From the NCBI RefSeq assembly GCF_000834055.1, contig NZ_JXSQ01000003.1:62001-126000 (forward strand): a stretch of 64,000 nt of DNA, written 5' to 3'. Shown here in pieces: positions 17,592 to 26,200 of this stretch (position 1 is the first letter of the stretch; every line of letters starts with the position of its first letter). Made by a program: the position numbers and the translations under genes. The notes beneath the pieces were generated by a model. The model saw only the letters and a list, made by a program, of their open reading frames with translations. It did not search any database and was not told where the DNA came from. The stretch comes from Leucobacter komagatae. Lineage in GTDB: Bacteria; Actinomycetota; Actinomycetes; Actinomycetales; Microbacteriaceae.

Positions 17592-18827
17592 ATGGACCCG
17601 ACACCCGCATCCCCAGGCGAGGGGCGGACACAGGTTCCACTGCTGCTCGCGATCGTCTTCCTCGTGTACCTCGCCCAGATGACGCTCAATCCCATCATCG
17701 CACCGCTTGCGCGCGAAGCGGGGCTCGCTGAGTGGCAGATCGGCGTCACGATCAGCACCGCGGCGGTGATGGTCGTGCTCGCGAGCCAGTGCTGGGGACG
17801 GCGCTCCCAGCGGCGCGGCGCGAAGTCGGTGCTGACGTCGGCACTCGTGCTCGGCGCGACAACCATGGGGCTCTTCGCGTGGATCGCCGCGCTCGGCATG
17901 CGCGGTGCTCTCGTCGGAGCCACCCTGTTCGCCCTCTTCGTCGTGCTCCGCGGCGTGGGTTTTGGCATTGCGATCTCTGCAGTCGCGCCGACCGCGCAAA
18001 CCTACATCGCACGCGTGACGACGAGCGAGGAGACTCGCGTGCGCGGCATGGCCGGCGTCGGCGCGGTGCAGGGTGTCGCGATGATCGCGGGTGCGGTCGC
18101 CGGGGGAGCACTCGCGGTGTTCGGGCTGCTCGTGCCGCTCGTTGTCATCCCCGCACTGCTTGCCCTTGGGGCTGTGCTCGTCGCGGCAAGGCTGCGACCA
18201 GAACCGCGAAGCGATCTCATTGAAAACCCGGCGCGCATCCGCCCGAGCGATGGTCGCGTCTGGCCGTTTCTCCTCGCGGGGTTCGGCATGTTCACTGCGC
18301 TCGGGTTCTTCCAGATCATCGCCGGCTTTCTCGTGCAGGACAGGTTGGGGCTCAACGCGAACGAGACCGGCCTCACAACGGGCGCCGTGCTCCTCGCAGC
18401 CGGTGTCGGCATGGTGCTCGCGCAGGGCGTCATCGTGCCGCGCTCCGGGTGGGCCCCTGCGGTGCTGCTGCGCGTTGGCACGGTGATCGCCGCGCTCGGC
18501 TTCGCGGCGCTCGTGCCCGACGCCGGGCTTGCGCTCCTGATCGTCGGGACCTTTCTCATCGGCCTCGGTGTTGGCATCGCCATGCCCGGCTACACCGCAG
18601 GCCCGACGCTCCTCATGCGCCGCGACGAACAGGGCGGGCTCGCGGGGCTCATCGGGGCGACCAATGGGCTGACGTTCGTGCTCGCGCCGACGCTGAGCAC
18701 GCTGCTCTACGGCGTCTGGCCGCTCCTGCCCGTGCTCGTGGCTGGGGCGATCATGGTGCTCGTCGCCGTCTTCGTCTTCACGCACCGCAGGTTTAGGCTG
18801 CTGCCGGAAGTCGCCGCTGCCACGTGA
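17592..18827 (+). CDS. MFS transporter
   Basis: 411 residues with 12 predicted helices and the loop GRRSQRRGAKSV after the second helix. GAGG at 17581-17584 supports the ATG at 17592. An upstream GTG at 17514 would add 26 basic residues and is less likely. A -10-like TACGCT at 17461-17466 would give a leader of about 118 bases that contains an ATG at 17474 in another frame. The substrate is unknown. The gene converges on the MMPL gene, with a strong hairpin between them. Confidence 0.88.
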   Translation: MDPTPASPGEGRTQVPLLLAIVFLVYLAQMTLNPIIAPLAREAGLAEWQIGVTISTAAVMVVLASQCWGRRSQRRGAKSVLTSALVLGATTMGLFAWIAALGMRGALVGATLFALFVVLRGVGFGIAISAVAPTAQTYIARVTTSEETRVRGMAGVGAVQGVAMIAGAVAGGALAVFGLLVPLVVIPALLALGAVLVAARLRPEPRSDLIENPARIRPSDGRVWPFLLAGFGMFTALGFFQIIAGFLVQDRLGLNANETGLTTGAVLLAAGVGMVLAQGVIVPRSGWAPAVLLRVGTVIAALGFAALVPDAGLALLIVGTFLIGLGVGIAMPGYTAGPTLLMRRDEQGGLAGLIGATNGLTFVLAPTLSTLLYGVWPLLPVLVAGAIMVLVAVFVFTHRRFRLLPEVAAAT

Positions 18828-18839
18828 GCCTCGGCAGCT

Positions 18840-18872
18840 CGGCGAGGGGCACTGCGTTGGTGCCCCTCGCCG
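18840..18872. terminator. Bidirectional hairpin between MFS and MMPL genes
   Basis: A 13-bp perfect stem (GGCGAGGGGCAC at 18841-18852 with GTGCCCCTCGCC at 18860-18871, plus one outer pair) and a 7-base loop, placed between convergent genes. Confidence 0.8.
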
Positions 18873-18884
18873 CTGGCTGCATGC

Positions 18885-21179
18885 TCAGCTTCCGGCGCCC
18901 GGTTCGCCGTCGGCCGCCGTGCCGGGCTCGGTGCCGGTTTCGGCACCGCGGGAGAGTTTCGACGGCCACCAGATCTTCTTGCCGATGTCGTAGGTCAGCG
19001 CTGGCACGAGTAGCGAGCGCACGATGAACGTGTCGATGAGTACGCCGAAGGCGACGATGAATGCGATCTGCACGAGGAACAGGATCGGGATCACCGCGAG
19101 CGCCGCAAAGGTCGCTGCGAGCACAAGCCCAGCCGAGGTGATCACGCCGCCCGTGATGGTGAGGCCGCGGACAATCCCGTCCCTGGTGCCGTGCTTCACC
19201 GATTCCTCCCGCACGCGGGTCATGAGGAAGATGTTGTAGTCGATGCCGAGCGCGACGAGGAAGATGAACCCGAACAGCGGCACAGCCGGGTCTGCGCCGG
19301 GGAACTGGAAGATGCCGTTGAACACGAGCGCGGAGACGCCGAGCGCCGTGCCGAACGAGAGCACTGTGGTGAGCACGAGCAGGATCGGCGCGACGACCGA
19401 GCGCAGCAGCAGCATGAGGATCACGAGGATCACCGCGAGCACGACGGGGATGATGAGGTTGCGGTCGTGGATCGATGCCGTGTTCGTGTCGATCGCTGTC
19501 GCGGTCACGCCGCCAACCAGGGCGCCCGGCACGGTGTCGGCGAGCTCGGTACGCAGCTCGCGCACGGTGTCTGCCGCAGCGTCGGAGTCTGCCGCTGCGG
19601 TGAGGGTTGCCTGCAGCATGACGTCGCCTTCGACAACGGTCGGCGCGGGCGCCGGCGTTCCCGGAGGGCCGAACGCGGAGATACCTTCGGCCGTCACCGG
19701 CGCGGATCCGCTCGGCGAATCCTTAGACACGACAGAGACACCGTCGATGCCCGAGTGGGCGAGCAGCGTATCGGCTGCGGCCTGCAGGTCGCCCTCGGGC
19801 ACGACGACCTGGGCGGGGCTGCCCGACCCGCCAGGGAAGTGCTCGCCGAGCGCTGCCTGGCCGTCACGCGCCTCAGAGGAGCCGATGACGAGATCGGACT
19901 GCGGAACACCAACCGCGTTGAGCTGCGTGACGCCGAGGGCGCCGACGGCGAGCACGATCGCGGTGGTCACCCAGATCGCGCGCGGCCGTTTGCGGATGAG
20001 GCCTGCGAGCTTTGCCCACACGCCGTGCTTCGGCACCCCGTGCTCTTCGGCGACGACCGCGGGTTCGTACTTCGGTCGGCGCGGCCAGAATGCTGCGCGG
20101 CCAAACGCAAACAGCAACGCTGGGAGGAGGGTGAGGGCCGCGAGCATCGCGAAGACGATGCCGATCGCGGCGACTGGGCCGAGCGTGCTGTTCGACTTCA
20201 GGTCGCTGAGCAGCAGGCACAGGAGGCCCGCGATGACCGTGCCGCCCGAAGCGGCGATCGGTTCGAGAGAGGCGCGGACGGCGCGCATCGTCGCCTGCCA
20301 CTTGTCGGTGGTGATCCGCAGCTCCTCGCGGAAGCGCGCAACGTACAGCAGTGAGTAGTCGGTTGCGGCGCCGATGACGAGGATGAACAGGATGCCCTGC
20401 GTCTGCCCGCTGAGCAGGATCACTCCCGCCTTCGCGAGCCACCAGACCGTGAGGAGTGCCACGCAGAGCGCGAACATGCTCGTCGAGAGCACCGCAACGG
20501 GCAGCAGGAGCGAGCGGTAAACGATGATGAGGATGACGAACACGGCGATGAGGGCAACACCGAGCAGCAGGCCGTCGATGCCCGAGAACGCGGCAGAGAG
20601 ATCGGCGCTGAAGCCCGCCGGGCCGGTGACGTACACGGAGACCCCTGGTGGGGCCGCAGAGCGCAGCGAATCCCCGAGCGCGCCGACGACGTCGCTGAGT
20701 TCTGCGTTCGAGTCGATCGGTACGAACGCCTGCACCGCCTTGCCGTCCTTCGACGGGAGAGCGGGGGAGATGCCGTCTGCGATGCCGTCCGTGCCTGCGA
20801 GGTCGGTGAGCTGGGCCGAGATGCCGTCGAGTTCAGTGGTGGAGAGCTGCGCCTCGCCGGCGAATACGACAATCGCGGGGATCGTGTCGCTGTCACTGAA
20901 CTCGGTGAGGAGCTTGCGTACCTGGGTCGCGTCTGCCGACTCGGGGAGGTAGGCCGTCGGGTCGTTCGATGAGACCTCGCTCACCTTGCCAAAGTACGGG
21001 CCGCCGATGCCCGCGCCGGCGAACCAGACGAGGATGAGGAGCGCAGGGAGCAAGATCCGCAGCCAGCGTGGGACGCGGCTGCGGTGCGCCGGGGTTGTGT
21101 CGGCGCGACGCTCGGTTGCCGGGCCGGCGTTAGGCTCGCCCTCGCCGGTCGCTGGCTTGAATGAGTGCTTCGGCCGCAT
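18885..21179 (-). CDS. MMPL/RND-family transporter
   Basis: 764 residues from the ATG at 21179, which has GAGAGG a few bases upstream. One N-terminal helix is followed by an outer loop, then six helices, then the same pattern again; each half carries an MMPL domain (for example GAATDYSLLYVARFREE and VALGIDYNIFLMTRVREE, both with the conserved Asp-Tyr pair of the proton path). Family members export lipids or drugs using proton force. It is divergent from a MarR gene with a palindrome between them, which suggests inducible export. Confidence 0.92.
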   Translation of the reverse strand: MRPKHSFKPATGEGEPNAGPATERRADTTPAHRSRVPRWLRILLPALLILVWFAGAGIGGPYFGKVSEVSSNDPTAYLPESADATQVRKLLTEFSDSDTIPAIVVFAGEAQLSTTELDGISAQLTDLAGTDGIADGISPALPSKDGKAVQAFVPIDSNAELSDVVGALGDSLRSAAPPGVSVYVTGPAGFSADLSAAFSGIDGLLLGVALIAVFVILIIVYRSLLLPVAVLSTSMFALCVALLTVWWLAKAGVILLSGQTQGILFILVIGAATDYSLLYVARFREELRITTDKWQATMRAVRASLEPIAASGGTVIAGLLCLLLSDLKSNSTLGPVAAIGIVFAMLAALTLLPALLFAFGRAAFWPRRPKYEPAVVAEEHGVPKHGVWAKLAGLIRKRPRAIWVTTAIVLAVGALGVTQLNAVGVPQSDLVIGSSEARDGQAALGEHFPGGSGSPAQVVVPEGDLQAAADTLLAHSGIDGVSVVSKDSPSGSAPVTAEGISAFGPPGTPAPAPTVVEGDVMLQATLTAAADSDAAADTVRELRTELADTVPGALVGGVTATAIDTNTASIHDRNLIIPVVLAVILVILMLLLRSVVAPILLVLTTVLSFGTALGVSALVFNGIFQFPGADPAVPLFGFIFLVALGIDYNIFLMTRVREESVKHGTRDGIVRGLTITGGVITSAGLVLAATFAALAVIPILFLVQIAFIVAFGVLIDTFIVRSLLVPALTYDIGKKIWWPSKLSRGAETGTEPGTAADGEPGAGS

Positions 21180-21207
21180 GCTGCATCCTCTCTCACGGAA
21201 CACGATA

Positions 21208-21278
21208 TTGCTAGCTTAGCAAGAAACATGAAAGGGTTGTAGATAGGACAGCTTGAAGTATTCGCGCTGGGCTAGAAT
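21208..21278. promoter_or_regulatory. MarR operator and MarR -10 box
   Basis: TTGCTA-GCT-TAGCAA at 21208-21222 is a perfect palindrome of the TTGC/GCAA type favoured by MarR proteins, set just before the MMPL gene. On the plus strand TAGAAT at 21273-21278 ends 6 bases before the MarR ATG at 21285, a leaderless start. Confidence 0.6.
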
Positions 21279-21284
21279 CGTGTT

Positions 21285-21857
21285 ATGCAAGAGAGCCAAG
21301 GAAACGCCGAGGCGACGTCGTCGAACATCTACGACCTCGACTCGAGCGATCCCGACGGCAGGCTCGTCGACCGCGGGGGCCTTGATCAGGCTCACGTCCA
21401 ACAAATCGGGCTGCTCATGGGAGCGCTCGGTCGGCTACGCAACGCAGAGCAGGAGCTCTCCGACGCTTCGCTCAAGTACATGAAGCTCAACGAGACCGAT
21501 ATGCGCGCGCTGCACTTCCTCATCGTGCTTGGCAACCGCAGTGAGATCGCGACGCCCGGGGCCATCGCCGGACACCTGAAAATCTCAAGCGCCTCCACAA
21601 CGAAACTCCTCGACCGCCTCGAGCGCGGCGGTCATATCCAGCGCCGCCCCCACCCAACCGACCGCAGGGCGCTCGCGATCTCCATCACGCCGGAGACCCA
21701 CGAGGCCGCCATGAACACGGTCGGCAAGCAGCACGCCAAGCGGTTCCACGCGGCTGCCAGGCTCACGCCGGAGGAGCGCGAAGTGGTGATCCGCTTCCTC
21801 GACGACATGGCCGCCGAGATCAAGATCGAGCCAGGGGATTGGCCCCAGCTCGGCTGA
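21285..21857 (+). CDS. MarR-family transcriptional regulator
   Basis: 190 residues. The winged helix spans about 70-140, with LKISSASTTKLLDRLERGGHIQRRPHPTDRRALAISITP showing the recognition helix and the DxR wing. An N-terminal extension of about 40 polar residues precedes the first dimer helix. It is divergent from the MMPL exporter and very likely controls it through the palindrome at 21208-21222. The inducer is unknown. Confidence 0.9.
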   Translation: MQESQGNAEATSSNIYDLDSSDPDGRLVDRGGLDQAHVQQIGLLMGALGRLRNAEQELSDASLKYMKLNETDMRALHFLIVLGNRSEIATPGAIAGHLKISSASTTKLLDRLERGGHIQRRPHPTDRRALAISITPETHEAAMNTVGKQHAKRFHAAARLTPEEREVVIRFLDDMAAEIKIEPGDWPQLG

Positions 21858-21915
21858 CTGGCGTGGCCAACGCCGGGGCTGGCAGGGCCATGGCGCTGCC
21901 TGGGGCACCGATCGG

Positions 21916-23913
21916 CTAGCTCGGGGAAGGAAACGCGGGGATTCGGGCGGGCCGCGCCGCGCGGCCGATCCGTGCCGCGCGCAGCCCGTTTGCGATCACC
22001 GCGACCTCCGCGAGCTCGTGCACGAACACCACAGCCGCGAGGCTGAGCACCCCGGTGATCGCGAGCGGCACGAGGACCGCAATGATCGCGAGCGAGAGGC
22101 CGATGTTCTGGGTGATGATGCGGTGACCGGCCCGTGCGTGCGCGAGGGCCTCAGGGATGCGCCTGAGGTCGTGCCCCGTGAAGGCGACGTCCGCCGACTC
22201 GATCGCGGCGTCGGAGCCGGTCGCGCCCATCGCGATCCCGACGCTCGCAGCCGCGAGGGCTGGCGCGTCATTGATCCCGTCACCGATCATCGCGGTCGGG
22301 GCGGTGCTCGCGAGCTCCTCGACGAGCCGCGCCTTGTCTTCCGGCCGAAGCTCGGCGTGCACGCTGCTGATGCCTGCCTGCTCGGCGAGCGCACGCGCGG
22401 TGCGGGCGTTGTCGCCGGTGAGCATCGTGACGTCGATGCCCGCTGAGCGCAGCGCGCTCACCATGTCCTTGGCCTCGTCACGCAGTTCGTCGCGGATGCC
22501 GACCGCGCCGATCACCGTGCCGTCGCGCGACACCACGACGACGGTCTGCCCGAGCGCTTCAAGCTCGGCGACGCCCGCCGAGAGCGCGCCGGGAGCGATC
22601 CAGCGCGGGCTCCCCGCGGCGATGCGTTGCCCGCCGAGGAGCCCGGTCATGCCCTTCCCCGGAAGCTCCGCGACATCGTAAGCGCCAGGGGTGCTGTCCG
22701 CGATCCCGGGCGCCGCGGCGCGAATGGCCGCGGCAAGCGGGTGGGTCGAGTGCCGCTCGACCGCGGCAACCGCGGTGAGCACCTCAGCCTCCGTTGCGCC
22801 CGCGCTCGTGAGCACAGCCGTCACCGATGGTGCGTTGCGGGTGAGCGTGCCGGTCTTGTCGAGTGCGACGCGGCGGATCGTGCCCATCCGCTCGAATGCC
22901 GCACCGCTCTTCACAATCACCCCGAAGCGACTCGCGCCGCCAATCGCCGAGACGACCGTGACTGGCACCGAGATCGCGAGCGCGCACGGCGAAGCGGCGA
23001 CGAGGACAACGAGGGCGCGCGTGATCCACATCTCGGGGTCGCCGAAGAGTGCGCCGAACACGACAACCGCGAGCGCGAGCAGCAGTACGCCTGGCACGAG
23101 CGGTCGTGCGATGCGATCGGCGAGCCGCGCGCGCTCGCCCTTCACCGCCTGCGCCTGCTCGACGAGCGCGACGATCTGGGTGAGCGAGTTGTCCGTGCCG
23201 GCGGCCGTCACGGTGATCTCGAGGACGGAGGACGTGTTGATCGATCCGGCGGCAACCCGGTCGCCCACACCAACGGAGACGGGGATCGACTCGCCTGTCA
23301 CGGCGGAGGTGTCGAGGGCGGACGAGCCCGTCGCAACGATGCCATCGGTCGCGAGCCGCTCGCCTGGGCCGAGTATGAGCAGTTGGCCTGGTTGCAGTTC
23401 GGTCGCGGGGATGCGCGAGTGGGTGGAACCGGCGGGTCCGCCGGTTGCAATGGTTGCGGTCTCGGGGACGAGGTCGAGGAGGGCGCGCAGGCCGCCGCGC
23501 GCTCGGTCCATCGCGCGGTCTTCAAGGGCCTCGGCGAGTGAGTAGAGGAAGGCGAGCGCCGCAGCCTCCTGCACGTAGCCGAGGAGCACTGCGCCGATCG
23601 CGCTGATCGTCATGAGGAGCCCGATGCCGAGTGCGCGGCGCACAAACAGGCGTCGCACGGCGCCGGGAACGAACGTCGCTGCCCCAGTGAGGAGGCCGGC
23701 CCAGTAGGCGACGACCGCGACGGCGGGGAGCGCGAGCGCGTCGAACGACAGGCCGGCGAGAAATAGCACGCCCGAGGCTGCGGGCACGATGATCTGCGCA
23801 TCGCGCCACCACGGCGTTGGCCGGTGCGGCGCGAGGGCTTGGCTCCCTTCGGGGGGAGCGGCGCCAGCTGCCGTGGCCGTTGCGGTATCGGGGGCGCAGC
23901 ACTCGACGCTCAC
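21916..23913 (-). CDS. Heavy-metal P1B-type ATPase, SPC type
   Basis: 665 residues, no N-terminal metal-binding domain beyond a CC pair at residues 5-6. The actuator motif TGES is at 206-209, the membrane metal site SPC at 308-310, DKTGTLT at 352-358 with phospho-Asp D352, then the HP locus in ERHSTHP, TGDN and GDGINDAPAL. An SPC rather than CPC motif points to the P1B-4 group (cobalt, iron or zinc export). It starts inside the CmtR stop (ATGA overlap), so the regulator and pump are translationally coupled. It exports toxic metal from the cytoplasm. Confidence 0.92.
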   Translation of the reverse strand: MSVECCAPDTATATAAGAAPPEGSQALAPHRPTPWWRDAQIIVPAASGVLFLAGLSFDALALPAVAVVAYWAGLLTGAATFVPGAVRRLFVRRALGIGLLMTISAIGAVLLGYVQEAAALAFLYSLAEALEDRAMDRARGGLRALLDLVPETATIATGGPAGSTHSRIPATELQPGQLLILGPGERLATDGIVATGSSALDTSAVTGESIPVSVGVGDRVAAGSINTSSVLEITVTAAGTDNSLTQIVALVEQAQAVKGERARLADRIARPLVPGVLLLALAVVVFGALFGDPEMWITRALVVLVAASPCALAISVPVTVVSAIGGASRFGVIVKSGAAFERMGTIRRVALDKTGTLTRNAPSVTAVLTSAGATEAEVLTAVAAVERHSTHPLAAAIRAAAPGIADSTPGAYDVAELPGKGMTGLLGGQRIAAGSPRWIAPGALSAGVAELEALGQTVVVVSRDGTVIGAVGIRDELRDEAKDMVSALRSAGIDVTMLTGDNARTARALAEQAGISSVHAELRPEDKARLVEELASTAPTAMIGDGINDAPALAAASVGIAMGATGSDAAIESADVAFTGHDLRRIPEALAHARAGHRIITQNIGLSLAIIAVLVPLAITGVLSLAAVVFVHELAEVAVIANGLRAARIGRAARPARIPAFPSPS

Positions 23914-24341
23914 GTGTGGCTCGCCGGTGTTGGTGAAGCGTCCGAGCGTGCGGTTTCCGCGGCAGGCACACGCTCGCCCCCGAGCTCAGCGGGTTCAGTG
24001 TCGCAGCACCCGGGAACGGCGCACCCTGGGTCGACGCACGTCGCGCCTTCGTCAATGGCGAGGGTGACGTCGACGAGCGCAGTCAGCGCCGCAGTCAGGT
24101 GTGGATCCGCGATCTCGTACCGCGTCTTTCGGCCCTCGGGCTCAGCGACGACGATGCCGCAACCGCGCAGGCACGCGAGGTGATTGGACACGTTAGTGCG
24201 GGTGAGGCCGAGCGCTGCCGCGAGTTCGGCCGGGTAGCCTGGCCTGCCGGTGAGGGCGAGGAGGATCTGCGAGCGGGTCGGGTCGGCAAGGGCCCGCCCG
24301 AGCCGGTTCATGGCGTCGAGACGAGAGCTATTAGTCAGCAT
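23910..24341 (-). CDS. cmtR: ArsR/SmtB-family metal sensor, CmtR type
   Basis: 143 residues from the ATG at 24341. With this start the cysteines of CVSN-like helix NHLACLRGCG fall at C57 and C61 and the C-terminal one at C102, the same numbers as the cadmium/lead ligands of Mycobacterium tuberculosis CmtR (family knowledge). More cysteines follow (residues 107, 112 and 113), possibly extra metal contacts. It represses itself and the ATPase and lets go when metal binds. The longer GTG/ATT-side frame to 24377 is rejected because the -35 box lies inside it. Confidence 0.9.
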   Translation of the reverse strand: MLTNSSRLDAMNRLGRALADPTRSQILLALTGRPGYPAELAAALGLTRTNVSNHLACLRGCGIVVAEPEGRKTRYEIADPHLTAALTALVDVTLAIDEGATCVDPGCAVPGCCDTEPAELGGERVPAAETARSDASPTPASHT

Positions 24342-24377
24342 GTGCTGACTATACAGTGAATGCTGACCAAATATCAA
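24334..24377 (-). promoter_or_regulatory. cmtR promoter with operator covering the start codon
   Basis: Minus strand: -35 TTGATA at 24377-24372, 18-base spacer, -10 TATAGT at 24353-24348, then 6 bases and the ATG at 24341, a strong leaderless promoter. The perfect palindrome GTCAGCATGTGCTGAC at 24334-24349 overlaps the -10 box and the start codon. A further half site TGCTGAC is at 24361-24367 in the spacer. Confidence 0.75.
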
Positions 24378-26200
24378 GAGGGGGTTTGCGCCCGCGACTC
24401 GCCCGTGCCGGGAGGTCGAGCGCCCACCGCGTCGAGCAGCATCGCCTCGTCGAGCGTTGCCTCGGCCGCGGTGATGTGGACCGGCTCGGTGAGCCTGTCG
24501 AGCGCCGCAGCGACGTCGCTGCGAGAGACGCCAGGGACGCGGAGGGTGCGCCCGTCGAGGAGCACGGGAAAATCCGCCGCCCGCAGTAGTGTGAAGGCGC
24601 GCTCCCAGTGTGCGCTCTCAACGGTGAGCGATGTGTGCTTTTTGGTGATCTCTTCGACGGTGCCCGCCGCGGTCACGGTGCCGGCAGTGAGGATCACCAG
24701 ACGATCGCACTGCGCAGCCTCCTGCATGTAGTGCGTGGTGACGAGGATCCCGGCGCCGGTATCCGCCTGAGTGCGCAGCTCTCGCCACAGCCTGGCGCGA
24801 GCGAGCGCGTCCATGCCCGAGGTCGGCTCGTCGAGGACGAGCAGTTCGGGGGCGTGCCCGGCGGCCGCGAGGTAGGCGAGGATGCGTTGGGCGCCGAGGG
24901 GAAGCGCCGAGATTGGAGCCTTTCCGAAGCGTTCGGCGAAGCGCCTGGACGCTGGAACGACCGGGGCACCGTTCACGGCGGCAGCAAACTCGAGGTTTTC
25001 CACAGCGGAGAGCGCCGCATAGAGTCCGAGGCCCTGTGCGACGTACCCGATCCGCCGGCGGGTTTCGAGCTCGGGGCGTGCGCCGAAGAGCTTCGCGCTG
25101 CCAGCAGAGGGCACCTCGAGTCCAAGCAGGATGCGCATGAGCGTCGTCTTGCCAGCCCCGTTGCCGCCGAGCAGCCCGACGACCTCGCCAGGCGAGACGT
25201 GGAGTGAGACCCCGGAGAGCGCCGCGAACGCGCCGTAGCTGCGTCGAATGTCGCTGCCCTCGACGAGCCGGTGCCGAGGTGCTGCGGCCGTGCCACGTGC
25301 TCGGAGCTTAGCGGGCGCGGACCCGCTGCCCGTCGCGGCGAGCGTCGTCGGAGCATCGGCCGCGAGCAGCGCGATGCTCGTGTTCTCGAGGTCGTCCGGT
25401 GCCGACCGGAACCCTGGGGGAGCTGCGGCGTCTGCCGAGGGGTCCCAGGCGTACACGGTGTCGCCGCGCCGCCACGCCTGTCGTGTTTCGAGCGCGAGTC
25501 TCGCCGACTGGTGCGACGCCGGGGCCTGCCAGATGCGTCCGGGCGTCTGCGTAACCACGGCCTCCGGCGTCCCCGCCGCGATGAGGGTGCCGCCGCTCAA
25601 GAGAAAGAGCTTGCTCGCGCGCTCCGCCTCGTCGAGGTACGTGGTCGCAAACACCACGGTTGCGCCGTCTGCGGCGGTCGCGGCGATCAGCGTCCACAAT
25701 TCTGCGCGACTGATCGGATCGACCCCGGTCGTCGGCTCGTCGAGCAGCACCAGGCTCGGCCGGTGGAGCGTCGCGAGCACGACGCCGAGCTTCTGGCGCA
25801 TGCCGCCAGAGAGCTTGCCCGCGACGCGATCGGTCACGCCCCCGAGGCCGGCGCGCTCAAGCAGGCGGCGCGTGTGTTCGGTCGCTTCTGCCCCCGTTGC
25901 GCCGTACGTACGGGAGACGAACTCGACGTTCTCCGCGACCGAGAGGTTTCGCCACACGCCGGCGTCTGCGGGCTGGTACCCGACGCGACGCTGGTCGACG
26001 GGGAGGCCCTCGGCCCTGGTCGCGTGAAGCGGGACCCGGCCAGCGAGCCCGCGCAGCAGCGTCGACTTGCCCGCCCCGTCGCCGCCGATGAGCGCACTCA
26101 CTGTGCCTGGCGCGAATGCGCCGGTGAACTCGCGGAGCGCCTCGGCCGGCCCGAAACGCACCGCCGCGTGCTCGAGTGAGATGTGCACCCCGGCGCTCAT
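24374..26200 (-). CDS. ABC transporter ATP-binding protein with two fused nucleotide-binding domains
   Basis: 608 residues, YbhF-like. Domain 1: Walker A GGDGAGKS (39-46), signature LSGGM, Walker B LVLLDEPTTG. Domain 2 (from about 310): Walker A GGNGAGKT, Walker B LLVLDEPTSG, but the signature reads LPLGA instead of LSGGQ, so one of the two ATP sites is likely weak or inactive. A linker of about 80 residues joins them. It powers the permease encoded just downstream (4-base overlap) in an ABC-2 type exporter. Its last bases overlap the cmtR promoter region. Confidence 0.9.
   Translation of the reverse strand: MSAGVHISLEHAAVRFGPAEALREFTGAFAPGTVSALIGGDGAGKSTLLRGLAGRVPLHATRAEGLPVDQRRVGYQPADAGVWRNLSVAENVEFVSRTYGATGAEATEHTRRLLERAGLGGVTDRVAGKLSGGMRQKLGVVLATLHRPSLVLLDEPTTGVDPISRAELWTLIAATAADGATVVFATTYLDEAERASKLFLLSGGTLIAAGTPEAVVTQTPGRIWQAPASHQSARLALETRQAWRRGDTVYAWDPSADAAAPPGFRSAPDDLENTSIALLAADAPTTLAATGSGSAPAKLRARGTAAAPRHRLVEGSDIRRSYGAFAALSGVSLHVSPGEVVGLLGGNGAGKTTLMRILLGLEVPSAGSAKLFGARPELETRRRIGYVAQGLGLYAALSAVENLEFAAAVNGAPVVPASRRFAERFGKAPISALPLGAQRILAYLAAAGHAPELLVLDEPTSGMDALARARLWRELRTQADTGAGILVTTHYMQEAAQCDRLVILTAGTVTAAGTVEEITKKHTSLTVESAHWERAFTLLRAADFPVLLDGRTLRVPGVSRSDVAAALDRLTEPVHITAAEATLDEAMLLDAVGARPPGTGESRAQTPS

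Noticed and set aside
17474-17731. Small ORF of 85 codons before and inside the MFS gene
   Set aside because: It overlaps the MFS start in another frame, has shadow-like composition and no domain; only its ATG near a possible -10 box is notable.
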